Assembly: GCF_001861355.1 (NCBI RefSeq)
Contig: NZ_MASN01000052.1
Location: 228,115 to 292,114, forward strand
Reading direction: 5' to 3'
Origin: Natrialba sp. SSL1
Lineage (GTDB): Archaea > Halobacteriota > Halobacteria > Halobacteriales > Natrialbaceae
Length of the DNA: 64,000 nt
Shown here: positions 45,702 through 55,716 of the stretch, one piece after another
Position numbering within the stretch: the first letter of the stretch is position 1
Layout: each line of letters starts with the position of its first letter
Notes under the pieces: generated by a model
Database searches by the model: none
What the model was told of the DNA's origin: nothing
The model's input: the letters and a program-made list of their open reading frames with translations, nothing else
Position numbers and translations under genes: made by a program

Positions 45702-46749
45702 CGAATTCACCAGCGAGATTTACTACGACGACGACGCAGACGTATCGACCCTCGACGACGACACCGTGGCCGTGCTCGGCTACGGCAGCCAGGGCCACGC
45801 CCACGCGCAGAACCTCCACGAGAGCGGGGTCGACGTGGTCGTCGGCCTGCGCGAGGACTCGTCCTCGCGCTCCGCTGCCGAAGCGGACGGGCTGACGGTC
45901 GAGACGCCGGCAGACGCCGTCTCCCGGGCGTCCTACGTGTCCGTGCTCGTTCCCGACACCGTCCAGCCGACGGTCTACGAGAACGCCATCGAGCCGAATC
46001 TGGAGGCCGGCGACACGCTGCAGTTCGCCCACGGGCTGAACATCCACTACAACCAGATCCAGCCGCCGGAAGACGTCGACGTGACGATGGTCGCCCCGAA
46101 GAGTCCGGGCCACCTCGTCCGCCGAAACTACGAGAACGACGAGGGGACCCCGGGTCTGCTCGCGATCGACCAGGACGCGACCGGCAACGCCCAGGAGCGG
46201 TCACTCGCGTACGCGAAGGCAATCGGCTGCACTCGCGCCGGCGTCATCGAGACCGACTTCCAGGAGGAAGTCGAGTCCGACCTCTTCGGCGAGCAGGCCG
46301 TCCTCTGTGGCGGCGTCACCGCGCTGGTCAAGCACGGCTACGAGACGCTCGTCGACGCGGGCTACTCCCCGGAGATCGCGTACTTCGAGTGCCTGAACGA
46401 GCTCAAGCTGATCGTCGACCTGATGTACGAAGGCGGGAACGGCGGCATGTGGGACTCCGTCTCCGACACCGCCGAATACGGCGGGCTCACCCGCGGCGAG
46501 CGCATCCTCGACGACTCCGTCCGCGAGAATATGGAGGAGGTACTCGAGGAGGTCCAGAACGGCGAGTTCACTCGCGAGTGGATTCTCGAGAACCAGGCCG
46601 GCCGTCCGAGCTACAACCAGCTTCGCCAGGCCGAGAAGGATCACGAGATCGAGGAGGTCGGCGAGCGGCTGCGCGACCTCTTCGCGTGGGCGGACGAGGA
46701 ATCGAGCGAGAGCGAATCAGAGAAAGCGGAAGTGCCGGCTGACGACTGA
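45694..46749 (+). CDS. ilvC: Ketol-acid reductoisomerase
   Basis: A 351-residue NADPH/Mg2+ enzyme converting acetolactate to dihydroxyisovalerate. The N-terminal dinucleotide motif [19 protein letters not shown] is followed by [22 protein letters not shown], and the helical C-terminal knotted domain ([19 protein letters not shown] with metal Asp/Glu; [10 protein letters not shown]). Class I length with a short acidic tail. It forms one transcription unit with ilvBN. Confidence 0.95.
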   Translation: MTDEFTSEIYYDDDADVSTLDDDTVAVLGYGSQGHAHAQNLHESGVDVVVGLREDSSSRSAAEADGLTVETPADAVSRASYVSVLVPDTVQPTVYENAIEPNLEAGDTLQFAHGLNIHYNQIQPPEDVDVTMVAPKSPGHLVRRNYENDEGTPGLLAIDQDATGNAQERSLAYAKAIGCTRAGVIETDFQEEVESDLFGEQAVLCGGVTALVKHGYETLVDAGYSPEIAYFECLNELKLIVDLMYEGGNGGMWDSVSDTAEYGGLTRGERILDDSVRENMEEVLEEVQNGEFTREWILENQAGRPSYNQLRQAEKDHEIEEVGERLRDLFAWADEESSESESEKAEVPADD

Positions 46750-46816
46750 GACTGCGACCGAGTCAGCGCGCATTGCGACCCGAAACAGGAACCAGGAACT
46801 GACGAACTACGAACCG

Positions 46817-47149
46817 ATGACCACGAACGAATCACAGTCGACCGAAATGAAACGGAACCGAAATCGAACGAACGCGAATCAGAAGATGGGCGAGGTCAGC
46901 CACACCAACCCCTACACCGGCGAGACGGCGGGCAACCTGTTCAACCGCGGCCCGATCGTCGCGACGGACGGTGGTGAACCGGCTGCAACAGATCCGGAGT
47001 CTCGGTCTCGGTCCCGCTCCCAGCGCAAGAGCGATGCCGAGACGATGCGTGACGTCTCCCACACGCCGCCGAACGACAGCGACGACGCAAACCGAGTCTT
47101 CGAACGCGGCCGAGACACCGGCTCTGACGAGGTCGTAGACGAAGAATGA
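46817..47149 (+). CDS. Small conserved protein of the ilv-leu operon
   Basis: A 110-residue hydrophilic protein without membrane spans. It contains two related motifs, [20 protein letters not shown] (~24) and [20 protein letters not shown] (~77), an internal duplication of the form M-x-x-VSHT-x-P-(x)n-N-x-x-F. The middle is Arg/Ser-rich. It overlaps leuC by 4 nt, so co-expression is near certain. I recall similar ORFs in the same slot in other haloarchaea, with no function assigned. Possibly a binding partner for an operon enzyme. Confidence 0.7.
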   Translation: MTTNESQSTEMKRNRNRTNANQKMGEVSHTNPYTGETAGNLFNRGPIVATDGGEPAATDPESRSRSRSQRKSDAETMRDVSHTPPNDSDDANRVFERGRDTGSDEVVDEE

Positions 47150-48570
47150 GCGAGGGAACGCTCTACGACAAGGTCTGGGACCACCACACGGTGACCACCC
47201 TGCCGACCGGACAGGATCAGCTGTTCATCGGCCTCCACCTCATCCACGAGGTCACGAGCCCGCAGGCGTTCGGCATGCTCGAGGAACGCGACCTCGATGT
47301 CGCCTACCCCGAACTCACCCACGCAACCGTCGACCACATCATCCCGACCGCGGATCAGTCCCGCCCCTACGAGGAGGATGCCGCCGAGGAAATGATGACC
47401 GAACTCGAGGAGAACGTCCGCGAGGCCGGTATCGAGTTCTCCGATCCGGACTCGGGCGACCAGGGAATCGTCCACGTCGTCGGCCCGGAACAGGGGCTCA
47501 CCCAGCCCGGCAAGACGATCGTCTGTGGCGACTCCCACACTTCGACCCACGGCGCGTTCGGCGCGCTCGCGTTCGGGATCGGGACCAGCCAGATCCGCGA
47601 CGTGCTCGCGACGGGCACGGTCGCCATGGAGAAACAGAAGGTCCGCAAGATCCAGATCGACGGCGAACTCGGCGACGGCGTCGAAGCCAAGGACGTCATT
47701 CTGGAGATCATCAGCCGTCTCGGCACCGAGGGCGGCGTCGGCTACGTCTACGAGTACGCCGGCGAGGCCATCGAAAACCTGGGCATGGAGGGTCGGATGT
47801 CGATCTGCAACATGTCCATCGAGGGCGGCGCTCGCGCGGGCTACATCAACCCCGACGAGACCACCTACGAGTGGCTTGCGGAGACGGACTACTTCCAGGA
47901 GAACCCCGAGAAGTTCGAGGAACTGAAGCCCTACTGGGAGTCCATTCGGTCGGACGACGACGCGGAGTACGACGACATCGTCCACATCGACGCGGACGAA
48001 CTCGAGCCGGTCGTCACCTGGGGGACTACGCCCGGCCAGGGAATCGGTATTTCAGAGCCAATCCCGGAACCCGAAGCCCTCGCCGAAGACAAGCAGGATA
48101 CCGCCCGCCGCGCACAGGAGCACATGCGCGTCGAGCCCGGCGAGACGATGGACGGCTACGAAATCGACGTGGCCTTCCTCGGCTCCTGTACGAACGCTCG
48201 CCTGCCCGACCTCCGTCGCGCAGCGCGGATCGTCGAGGGCCGTCAGGTCGCAGACGACGTGCGCGCGATGGTCGTCCCCGGCAGCCAGCGCGTGCAGCAG
48301 ACCGCCGAAGAGGAAGGCCTGAAGGACGTCTTCGAGGCGGCCGGCTTCGACTGGCGTAACGCCGGCTGCTCGATGTGTCTCGGCATGAACGAGGACCAAC
48401 TCGAGGGCGACGAGGCTTGCGCCTCCTCCTCGAACCGGAACTTCGTGGGCCGCCAAGGCAGCAAGGACGGGCGCACCGTCCTGATGAACCCACGGATGGT
48501 CGCCGCAGCGGCGATCGAGGGGAAGGTAACAGACGTTCGCGAGTTGCCGGAAGCGGAGGTGACTGCCTAA
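47146..48570 (+). CDS. leuC: 3-isopropylmalate dehydratase large subunit
   Basis: A 474-residue aconitase-family subunit: [10 protein letters not shown] at the start, [19 protein letters not shown] (~residue 125), Fe-S cysteines in [13 protein letters not shown] (~346) and [14 protein letters not shown] (~405), and [11 protein letters not shown] near the end. With LeuD it isomerises 2- to 3-isopropylmalate. Its stop overlaps the leuD ATG by one base. Confidence 0.95.
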   Translation: MSEGTLYDKVWDHHTVTTLPTGQDQLFIGLHLIHEVTSPQAFGMLEERDLDVAYPELTHATVDHIIPTADQSRPYEEDAAEEMMTELEENVREAGIEFSDPDSGDQGIVHVVGPEQGLTQPGKTIVCGDSHTSTHGAFGALAFGIGTSQIRDVLATGTVAMEKQKVRKIQIDGELGDGVEAKDVILEIISRLGTEGGVGYVYEYAGEAIENLGMEGRMSICNMSIEGGARAGYINPDETTYEWLAETDYFQENPEKFEELKPYWESIRSDDDAEYDDIVHIDADELEPVVTWGTTPGQGIGISEPIPEPEALAEDKQDTARRAQEHMRVEPGETMDGYEIDVAFLGSCTNARLPDLRRAARIVEGRQVADDVRAMVVPGSQRVQQTAEEEGLKDVFEAAGFDWRNAGCSMCLGMNEDQLEGDEACASSSNRNFVGRQGSKDGRTVLMNPRMVAAAAIEGKVTDVRELPEAEVTA

Positions 48571-49235
48571 TGACCGACACAGACGAGGTCGAAATTCCCG
48601 AGGTCAACTACGTCTCGGGGTCGGGCCTCCCGGTCCGCGGCAACGACATCGACACCGACCAGATCATTCCCGCGCGCTTCATGAAGGTCGTTACCTTCGA
48701 CGGCCTCGGCGAGTTCGCGTTCTTCGACCAGCGGTTTACCGAGGACGACGACCTGAAAGACCACCCGTTCAACGAGGACCGGTTCCAGGACTCCTCGGTG
48801 ATGGTCGTCAACTCGAACTTCGGCTGCGGTTCTTCGCGCGAGCACGCGCCCCAGGCGCTGATGCGCTGGGGGATCGATGCGGTCATCGGTGAGAGCTTCG
48901 CCGAGATTTTCGCGGGCAACTGCCTGGCGCTTGGCATTCCAACCGTCACGGCTGACAGCGAAACGATCCAGAGCCTGCAGGACTGGGTCGACGCGAATCC
49001 CGACGGGGAACTCGAGATCGATATCGAAGCAGAACAGGTCAGATACGATGACACCACTATCGATGTCACCGTCGACGACGCCCAGCGTAAGGCACTCGTC
49101 GAGGGCGTCTGGGACACGACGGCGTTGATGAAGTCGAACGCCGGCGCGGTGCAGGAGACTGCAGCCGAGCTTCCCTACGTTTCGGACGCGACTGCGAACG
49201 GGTCCGGGTCCGAGTCCAGTTCGAACGCCGACTGA
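48570..49235 (+). CDS. leuD: 3-isopropylmalate dehydratase small subunit
   Basis: A 221-residue swivel-domain subunit: GNDIDTDQIIPARFMK (~25), NFGCGSSREHAPQALMRWG (~85, substrate recognition) and FAEIFAGNCLALGIPTV. A Ser/Gly-rich tail. The start at 48570 is used because it gives the family N-terminus and couples to leuC. T-rich sequence at 49258-49290 may be a termination zone. Confidence 0.95.
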   Translation: MTDTDEVEIPEVNYVSGSGLPVRGNDIDTDQIIPARFMKVVTFDGLGEFAFFDQRFTEDDDLKDHPFNEDRFQDSSVMVVNSNFGCGSSREHAPQALMRWGIDAVIGESFAEIFAGNCLALGIPTVTADSETIQSLQDWVDANPDGELEIDIEAEQVRYDDTTIDVTVDDAQRKALVEGVWDTTALMKSNAGAVQETAAELPYVSDATANGSGSESSSNAD

Positions 49236-49403
49236 GAAGCGGACTACGTCGGCTGTCGGTTCCTGTTTTCGGTTGTCTGTTCATTTTGGTACTGCCCTGT
49301 CCACACTGTGCCCGACTGAAGGCGAAGTCTCTCACCGGCCAGCAGAGGACAAAGCACTTGTTACCTTGCCTAAAACTCAGGATAGTCAACCGACTGGTCC
49401 CTG

Positions 49404-51023
49404 ATGACATCCCGACCGTCCACACTCCATGCAGTGGTAGCAGCACCCGATTCCTGGACCGACACACTCGAGTCCCGGCTCGGAATCGACCTGCGAGCGC
49501 TGGCTGCGTTTCGGATCGGACTCGGTCTCGTGCTGCTCATTGATCTCCTTACGTTGCGACTACCGGGGCTGCGAACGTTCTACACCGATCAGGGCGTCTT
49601 CCCCAGGGACACACTCGCGGAAACGTACCCCGTCTTCGAGGCGGTCTCGATCCACGCCCTCTCGGGCGCTGCGTGGTTCCAGGCGCTGCTTCTCGCGCTC
49701 GCCGGCCTGTTCGCAGCCTCGCTGCTCGTCGGCTACCGAACGCGACTCGCGACCGCTGGTGCGCTCGTCCTAACGGCCTCGCTTTACGCCCGCAACCCGC
49801 TGGCACTCAACGGCGGCGACACGATCCTGCTGACGTTTCTCGCACTCGGGCTCTTTCTCCCGCTCAACGCTCGGTGGTCGATCGACGCGTATCGGCGCGC
49901 GAACGAGCGGACGAACCAGCTAGTTCTCGACAGTCGAACCTGCTCCCTCGCAACCGCGACCATTCTGGTCCACTTCACACTCATCTACGTCACCAACGCA
50001 ATTCTCAAGTTCCAGAGCGACGCCTGGCTCAGCGGCATCGCCGTCCAGCGGACACTCCACCTCGAGCAGTACCTGACACCGCTCGGCTCCGCCCTTTCTG
50101 ATCTCTCACTGGTCCTCACCGCGGTCAACTGGTTCTGGATCGCGCTGCTCTCGAGTAGCATCGCACTGCTCGTCGTCACCGGCCGACTCCGACTCACGCT
50201 CGTGGCGGGTTTCGTCGGGACACACCTGGGAATGGCTGCGACGATGCGACTCGGCGTCTTTCCGCTCGTCATGATCGCGGGCCTGCTGTTGTTCGTGCCG
50301 TCGTCAGTCTGGCGGCAACTCGAGTCCCTCGTCGAAACGCGGACGCCGGATCGGCTGGTGGCTGGCAGGCCGGCGCGTGGTGATGGCGGAACAGCGGGAC
50401 GCGGTGCTGATGCTATGGCGTCCATGTCGTCTGAAGCCGCGTCAGTGTCGTCGTCCGAATTCGTGCCGTCCACGCCGTCCGAATCACCTCAGGGCTGGTG
50501 GGCCACGCTGAACGTGAGCCGCAGTGTGCGTGTGCTCAGCACCGCCCTCGTCGTGTGTCTCTTCGCGATACTGCTGTTCTGGCACGCTGCGGCCGTCGGC
50601 GTTGGCGGCCCCGCCGCAATCACCGACGTTGACGAGGACCTCGGTAGCTGGTCGTTCTTCGCACCGAGTCCGCCCGACGCCTACAGCTGGTACGCTATCG
50701 ACGCGACACTCGAGTCGAGCCAGTCAGGTGAGGCGGGCGAGACGATCGAGACCCACGTAGACGGGACCACCGTGAGCGCCGACCGGCCACCGGACGGAAC
50801 GGACGCCTATCCGTCGACGCTCTGGAAGCGCTACGGGATGGACGTCCGGTATGTTGGAGACATCTACTACGAACCGGTGGCTGCATTCAGTTGCGAGCAG
50901 GTCAGCGGGCAGTTCGACCAGCCGGTCGAGTCGGTAACCGTCGTCCACGTCGAACAGCCCGTCGGGCCAGATGGCCCGCTGGGCGAGCCGGATCGACAGG
51001 AGCGCATCGAGTACGGCTGCTGA
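49404..51023 (+). CDS. HTTM-domain multi-pass membrane protein
   Basis: A 539-residue protein with an HTTM (vitamin-K-dependent gamma-carboxylase-like) membrane domain: LGIDLRALAAFRIGLGLVLL, RTFYTDQGVFPRD, SLYARNPLALNGGDTILLTF and about 8 helices to residue ~310. A Ser/Ala linker, one further helix (~380) and an extracellular-looking C-terminal domain (SWSFFAPSPPDAYSWYAIDA) follow. No biochemical function is established in archaea. It sits between leuD and leuB in the same direction, splitting the leucine genes. Confidence 0.8.
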   Translation: MTSRPSTLHAVVAAPDSWTDTLESRLGIDLRALAAFRIGLGLVLLIDLLTLRLPGLRTFYTDQGVFPRDTLAETYPVFEAVSIHALSGAAWFQALLLALAGLFAASLLVGYRTRLATAGALVLTASLYARNPLALNGGDTILLTFLALGLFLPLNARWSIDAYRRANERTNQLVLDSRTCSLATATILVHFTLIYVTNAILKFQSDAWLSGIAVQRTLHLEQYLTPLGSALSDLSLVLTAVNWFWIALLSSSIALLVVTGRLRLTLVAGFVGTHLGMAATMRLGVFPLVMIAGLLLFVPSSVWRQLESLVETRTPDRLVAGRPARGDGGTAGRGADAMASMSSEAASVSSSEFVPSTPSESPQGWWATLNVSRSVRVLSTALVVCLFAILLFWHAAAVGVGGPAAITDVDEDLGSWSFFAPSPPDAYSWYAIDATLESSQSGEAGETIETHVDGTTVSADRPPDGTDAYPSTLWKRYGMDVRYVGDIYYEPVAAFSCEQVSGQFDQPVESVTVVHVEQPVGPDGPLGEPDRQERIEYGC

Positions 51024-51125
51024 GAGCCGACGCGACAGGAGAAAGAGCAACTCGAGGTGGCAACTCGAAGTAGCAACGTTGACGCTATCGATACCCTCTT
51101 TTCGCCGCCCGAGAGAGGTGTCGAC

Positions 51126-52109
51126 ATGACTCACGAGATCGCCGTCATCCCCGGCGACGGAATCGGACAGGAGGTCACACCCGCCGCAGTCGAGGTGCTC
51201 GAGGCGCTGGACGTCGACTTTTCGTTCACCGAAGCTGACGCCGGCGACGCAGTCGAGGAAGAGACCGGTGAGGCACTGCCCGACGAGACGTACGAGCTCG
51301 CGGCCACGGCCGACGCGACGCTGTTCGGCGCAGCGGGCGAGACCGCCGCAGACGTAATCCTCCCACTGCGGGAGGCCGTCGGCTCGTTCGTCAACATCCG
51401 CCCGGCGAAGGCGTACCCGGGCATCGACGCCGTCCGTCCCGAGACCGACCTGGTCTTCCTCCGGGAGAACACCGAGGGCGTCTACTCGGGCCACGAGGAC
51501 CGGCTAACCGAGGACGTGGCGACGCTGACCCGCGTGACGACCCAGTCCGCTTCTGAACAGCTAGCTGAATTCGCCTGCGAGTACGCCGGCCCGGAGAGCG
51601 AGCACGACGGCTTCACCATCGCGCACAAGGCGAACGTCATGCGCGAAACCGACGGGCTCTTCCGGGACACCGTCGCCGAGGTCGCCGCCGACAACGGCGT
51701 CGACACCGACGAGGTGCTCATCGACGCCTTCGCGACGAAAGTCTGTCTCGACCCCACGCAGTTCGACGTCATCGTCTGCCCGAATCTCGCGGGCGACGTG
51801 CTCTCGGACCTCGCCGCCGGTCTCGTCGGCGGTCTCGGCCTTCTCCCCAGCGCGAACATCGGCCCCGACCGCGGCCTGTTCGAACCCGTCCACGGCACCG
51901 CCCCCGACATCGCCGGCGAGGGCGTCGCCAACCCCGCCGCGACGATCATCTCCGCAGCGATGCTACTCGAGTACTTAGAGTACGACGAGGAGGCGGCGGC
52001 GGTTCATGCGGCAGTCGAAGAGACGCTCGCGGATGGGCCGCGAACGCCGGATCTGGGTGGCGAGGCGTCGACCGAGGATGTGACGAAAGCGGTTATCGAT
52101 CGGTTGTAG
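51126..52109 (+). CDS. leuB: 3-isopropylmalate dehydrogenase
   Basis: A 327-residue beta-decarboxylating dehydrogenase. [14 protein letters not shown] at the start, [25 protein letters not shown] (~118), the [19 protein letters not shown] metal region (~222) and [17 protein letters not shown] (nucleotide/substrate loop) are all present. It completes the leucine branch with leuA and leuCD. It begins 102 bp after the HTTM gene, without overlap, and may have its own promoter. Confidence 0.93.
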   Translation: MTHEIAVIPGDGIGQEVTPAAVEVLEALDVDFSFTEADAGDAVEEETGEALPDETYELAATADATLFGAAGETAADVILPLREAVGSFVNIRPAKAYPGIDAVRPETDLVFLRENTEGVYSGHEDRLTEDVATLTRVTTQSASEQLAEFACEYAGPESEHDGFTIAHKANVMRETDGLFRDTVAEVAADNGVDTDEVLIDAFATKVCLDPTQFDVIVCPNLAGDVLSDLAAGLVGGLGLLPSANIGPDRGLFEPVHGTAPDIAGEGVANPAATIISAAMLLEYLEYDEEAAAVHAAVEETLADGPRTPDLGGEASTEDVTKAVIDRL

Positions 52110-52202
52110 CTGTTCTCTCTGGTGTTGCAGGTCGAACTTTCGGTTTTGGTACGATAGAGGGGTGTACTCGAGTGCGTACCGCGGCTCGATTCAACCGTCA
52201 GT

Positions 52203-52991
52203 TCACACGATATCCAGCGTGTCGCGATCCGCATCCGCGAGTTCACAGAGCGCGTCGGCTTCGAGCAGGTGACAGTCGCCGGGGACCACGAGCAGGTGTA
52301 ACGGCTCGCCGAACTCCCGGTCTGCGAGTTCGCTCATCGTCCCGGCCTCGACGAGCGGCTCCGGACTGCCCGCGCGGGCGACGACGACGCCGACGAGGTC
52401 TGGGTACTCCTCGGCGAGCAGGTCCGCACCGACGTCCGCGGTCATGTACTCGTCTTCGTCGGTTCGCTCGTGGCCAACCTTGATATCGAGGTAGACCACG
52501 GTATGGAGGCCGTCTGCGCGATTCTCGTCGATGGTGTCGGTGACGCTCGCAGGCAAGCCGTCCGCGCCGTGGGCGTAGGGGAACGGCAGCGTCGTCGCCT
52601 TGCCGAAGCGGTAGTTCTGGAGTCCCGTGAGCGAACTCGTCGCCGTCTGGGCCGTCACGCCGTGAATGACGTGGGTGTCGATCCCGCGCTCGTGTGCCCG
52701 CAGTCGGAGGTCGACGTGCGTCGTCGAGATCATCGTATCGCCGGCCGTCAGGAAGGCAACGTCCTCGTTCTCGGCGGCGTCGAGCATCTCTTCGGGGTGT
52801 TGTTCGACACCCGCACGGTCCCGGACCTCGATCTCGATATCGTGGGCGGACTCGAGTTCCTCGACGGTTGCGCCGATCAGTTTGCTGGTGTAGAACTCGG
52901 CGTAGACGCGGTCGGCGCTTCGCAGGGCCTCCCGGCCCTCGACGGTGATCGAGCGGTCGTCGTAGAGGCCGAGGCCGATGAAGGTGAGCAT
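52203..52991 (-). CDS. dph5: Diphthine synthase
   Basis: A 262-residue SAM-dependent methyltransferase: MLTFIGLGLYDDRSITVEG at the N-terminus, TAGDTMISTTHVDLRLRA (~95), VIHGVTAQTATSSLTGLQNY and TVVYLDIKVGHERTDEDEYM, characteristic of Dph5. It trimethylates the modified histidine of elongation factor 2 on the way to diphthamide. Full length. Confidence 0.92.
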   Translation of the reverse strand: MLTFIGLGLYDDRSITVEGREALRSADRVYAEFYTSKLIGATVEELESAHDIEIEVRDRAGVEQHPEEMLDAAENEDVAFLTAGDTMISTTHVDLRLRAHERGIDTHVIHGVTAQTATSSLTGLQNYRFGKATTLPFPYAHGADGLPASVTDTIDENRADGLHTVVYLDIKVGHERTDEDEYMTADVGADLLAEEYPDLVGVVVARAGSPEPLVEAGTMSELADREFGEPLHLLVVPGDCHLLEADALCELADADRDTLDIV

Positions 52992-53064
52992 AGCAGTGAC
53001 TGCGCCGCGGTCGTACTTCAGCGACCGGATTTGGCTGTTACCTCCAGTGGCTCTGCTGCGGGCC

Positions 53065-53559
53065 TCACAGCGACAGGTGCGAGGTCGAGGACGGGCCGTC
53101 GTCCCCGTCGTCGATGCCGCCCTGGTGCATGAACGTCACGTCGCCATCAGTCAGGTAGACATCGCCGCGGTCGACGGTGATCTCGATCGAGGGCAGTGTC
53201 GTGTCCGCGGCCTCGCCGTTGTCGCAGTAGCCCGAACAGGAGTCGAACATCGACCCGTGTTTCGGACAGATGATCTGTCCGTCGCGCATTGCTACACCCC
53301 GTCCCACGTCGAGTCGCTGGAACTCGTGGGTACACTGGTTCACCCAGGCTTCGACGCCGCGATTCTCAGCTGTCGGTTCCTCTACTGCTGCTTCCTCCCC
53401 CGCTGCTTGCTCTCTCTCTGTTTCCGAGGAGGATGCTGTCTCAGCCTCCTCGTCTGTACACGGCACCAGGATCACCTCCTCCGGGTCGCCGTGCTGATCA
53501 CGAACCGTAAACAGCCACGACCGCTCCTCGTACACCGTCTCGACCGATGTCAGCCGCAT
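53065..53559 (-). CDS. Rieske-type [2Fe-2S] protein
   Basis: A ~164-residue protein with a Rieske fold. The cluster ligands are in QCTHEFQRL (CxH) and CPKHGSMFD (CxxH). An acidic/Ser insertion (~residues 35-60) precedes the first ligand pair. CSGYCDNGEAADTTLPSIEI follows. No membrane span, so probably a soluble ferredoxin-like or oxygenase-associated electron carrier. The start at 53559 is preferred because CGATAAGG (minus strand, ~53582-53589) is 26 nt upstream; the ATG at 53571 adds four residues. Confidence 0.85.
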   Translation of the reverse strand: MRLTSVETVYEERSWLFTVRDQHGDPEEVILVPCTDEEAETASSSETEREQAAGEEAAVEEPTAENRGVEAWVNQCTHEFQRLDVGRGVAMRDGQIICPKHGSMFDSCSGYCDNGEAADTTLPSIEITVDRGDVYLTDGDVTFMHQGGIDDGDDGPSSTSHLSL

Positions 53560-53632
53560 TCGAACACCCATACGTACGATCCTTATCGACTGGAAACGTC
53601 AGCGTTACGGCGACCGACCGGTGACTACCGGT

Positions 53633-54706
53633 ATGTCCGGGGAAGTGCCGTGCGTTCGCGTCGCCCGCGAACACGGCGAAGCCACGCGTCGCACACTCGC
53701 CGACGCGGACCTGATCGCAGACGACTACGAGATCACCGTCGAGGACGGCTGGCTCTACATCCCGATCAGCGATGCCGACGCCGTTCGCGAGGTGCTCGAA
53801 CTCGAGGGCGCTGTGCTCGAGCACGATACCCACGACACCGACGCCGGTTCCGACTCCAACTCCGACAGCCCCAGCCACAACCCCGAACTCGTCACCAAAA
53901 CCGTCGGCGAACGCGACACCCAGACCACCCCCGCCGAACTCCTCGGCTTCGATCCGTCCTACGAACGCCTCGGCACCGCCGTCCTCCTCGATGAGGACGA
54001 CGACGAACGAGCGCGGGACATTTCCGCGGCTGTACTCGAGTCCGATCTTCCAGTCGACACCGTCCTGAACAAAGCCTCGAAGGTGAAAGGCGAGACACGC
54101 GTTCGCGACTGGGATCTCCTCGCGGGCGACGATACCGAGGTCGTCCACCGCGAGTACGGCTGCGAGTTCGCACTCGACCTTGCCGAAGTCTACTTCTCGC
54201 CGCGCCTCGCAACGGAGCGCCACCGAGTCACCGAGCAGGTCGCTTCTGACGAGCAGGCGTTCGACATGTTCGCCGGCGTCGGCCCGTTTGTCATCCCGTT
54301 CGCAAAACGCGGCGCAGAGTGTGTCGGCGTCGACGTAAACCCCGACGCACTCGAATACCTGCGCGAGAACGCGCGCCGCAACGGTGTCGCGGACCGTGTG
54401 ACGGCAATCTGCGACGACGTTCGTGATGTTGCGAGCGAGTACGACGGCTGGGCAGACCGCATCGTGATGAACCTGCCCCACAGCGCGAACGAATTCGTTG
54501 AGTCGGCGGTTGCGATTGCAGGTGACGACTGCGTGATTCACTACTACGACATCCAGCACGAAGACGACCCGTTCGGGCCGGGTGAGCGCGCGATCCGCGA
54601 GGCAGCGGAACCAGCATACGAGGTGACTGTGGAAACGCAGCGGGTCGTTCGATCGTATGCTCCGCACGAACTCAACGTCTGTCTGGACGTTCGACTCGAG
54701 CGATAG
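53633..54706 (+). CDS. trm5: tRNA (guanine37-N1)-methyltransferase Trm5
   Basis: A 357-residue class I methyltransferase. An N-terminal D1-type domain, an intervening Asp/Ser-rich insertion (~62-80), then the catalytic domain with VKGETRVRDWDLLAG, SAM motif I DMFAGVGPFVIPFAKRGAEC (~210), NPDALEYLREN and NLPHSANEF (NPP-type motif). It methylates G37 in tRNAs to prevent frameshifting. The ATG at 53633 is chosen; a GTG at 53621 is in frame. tRNA-Thr lies downstream. Confidence 0.9.
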   Translation: MSGEVPCVRVAREHGEATRRTLADADLIADDYEITVEDGWLYIPISDADAVREVLELEGAVLEHDTHDTDAGSDSNSDSPSHNPELVTKTVGERDTQTTPAELLGFDPSYERLGTAVLLDEDDDERARDISAAVLESDLPVDTVLNKASKVKGETRVRDWDLLAGDDTEVVHREYGCEFALDLAEVYFSPRLATERHRVTEQVASDEQAFDMFAGVGPFVIPFAKRGAECVGVDVNPDALEYLRENARRNGVADRVTAICDDVRDVASEYDGWADRIVMNLPHSANEFVESAVAIAGDDCVIHYYDIQHEDDPFGPGERAIREAAEPAYEVTVETQRVVRSYAPHELNVCLDVRLER

Positions 54707-54794
54707 GCCGTTCCACGAAACAGACTGGCACGACCGCGACGATTCGCAATCCTTATGCCTGCTATCGACCCTACGAATAAACGCACTCGAACCG

Positions 54795-54869
54795 CGCCGG
54801 TGTAGCTCAGACTGGCAGAGCGAATCCTTCGTAAGGATTAGGTCGAGGGTTCAAATCCCTCCACCGGCT
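54795..54869 (+). tRNA. tRNA-Thr (anticodon CGT)
   Basis: A cloverleaf is visible: acceptor GCCGGTG (54795-54801) pairs with CACCGGC (54862-54868), discriminator T; D arm with GCTC...GAGC; anticodon arm ATCCT-TCGTAA-GGAT type with loop TTCGTAA, anticodon CGT (reads ACG, Thr); T arm GAGGG-TTCAAAT-CCCTC. No intron; CCA is not encoded. Its 3' end is partly duplicated about 115 bp downstream. Confidence 0.93.
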
Positions 54870-54968
54870 CTTTCTGCGACGAACATTACGTGAGGAGCGA
54901 AAGAGCTACTAGAAGGATTTGAACTAGACGAGACGCGCAGCGAAGCGAGCAGTCTCGGCGTAGTTCAC

Positions 54969-54983
54969 AATCCCTCCACCGGC
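54969..54983 (+). repeat. Duplicated tRNA-Thr 3' end (att-site remnant)
   Basis: AATCCCTCCACCGGC repeats exactly the last 15 nt of the tRNA acceptor/T-arm (54854-54868), preceded by a near-copy of TTCA. Such duplications are left when an element integrates at a tRNA 3' end. The sequence between the copies is unusual (GAAGGATTTGAACTAGACG) and has no gene. Confidence 0.6.
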
Positions 54984-55066
54984 CTGCTTCGCAGGGTGTG
55001 TAGTAAATTACCACACAACTCCACTTTTACATCCCGACTGCTAGCTATCGGATTGGAACGTGAGAA

Positions 55067-55492
55067 CTAGAGTGAGCCATCCGTACGCACGCTCTCTACT
55101 CGAATTTCTTGCTCACGTGCGGCCGTTCGAAGCGCGCTATCTTCAGTTACCAGGGTGAGATCATTACGCTCTGCGGTTGCAAGATACGCCGCATCATAGA
55201 ACGTAAGTCCGTTTGATTGGGCGACGTCCATTGTTAGAGAGAGGTTTTCGTTACTCACGGTCTCGAGTCGAACCTCTGTACCAAGTCGTGAGAGGATAGT
55301 AACAGCGGCTTCTAATTCGGAATTAGTCAGATTATCGTGAGCAAGGCCGTTTTTCCAGAGTGCATTCCCCGCCTCGTACATCGTCAAATCGAGCAGATAC
55401 TCGTCGAACAGGATACTAATATCCACATCGACGCCGCTTTCTCCAATGAGAAGTTCTACCACCGAACTTGCGTCAAAGAGATAGTCAGACAT
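55067..55492 (-). CDS. PIN-domain toxin, VapC-like
   Basis: A 141-residue PIN nuclease: LFDASSVVELL (first acidic residue, D8), DLTMYEAGNALWKNG (Glu ~41), GLTFYDAAYLATAERNDLTL (Asp ~100) and TEDSALRTAAREQEI (Asp ~117). VapC toxins cleave tRNA or rRNA. It overlaps the upstream antitoxin gene by one nucleotide. GC is lower than in the neighbouring core genes. Confidence 0.85.
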   Translation of the reverse strand: MSDYLFDASSVVELLIGESGVDVDISILFDEYLLDLTMYEAGNALWKNGLAHDNLTNSELEAAVTILSRLGTEVRLETVSNENLSLTMDVAQSNGLTFYDAAYLATAERNDLTLVTEDSALRTAAREQEIRVESVRTDGSL

Positions 55493-55716
55493 TAGTTCTC
55501 CTGGCGGGTTTCGCGAACCGCTCCAACGATCTCATCAGTTTCAACACCGTCATCTACCTTCTCTCGGAGGGAATTGACATCCCGTCTCAGCTTCTCGCGC
55601 CGGCGTTTGGTGATTTCCTCCTCGAGTGCGTTCCGGATAACCTCGCTAACGTTGATATCTTCCTTTTCGAGTTCCTCCTTCATGTCATCGGGAATTTTTG
55701 CTGAGACGGTAGTCAT
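55492..55716 (-). CDS. VapB-like antitoxin
   Basis: A 74-residue protein with an N-terminal ribbon-helix-helix-like segment (TTVSAKIPDDMKEELEKEDI NVSEVIRNAL in two parts) and a long charged helix (KRRREKLRRDVNSLREKV) that would wrap around the PIN toxin. It precedes vapC on the minus strand and probably represses the pair. A typical type II module in a worn integration zone beside tRNA-Thr. Confidence 0.8.
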   Translation of the reverse strand: MTTVSAKIPDDMKEELEKEDINVSEVIRNALEEEITKRRREKLRRDVNSLREKVDDGVETDEIVGAVRETRQEN

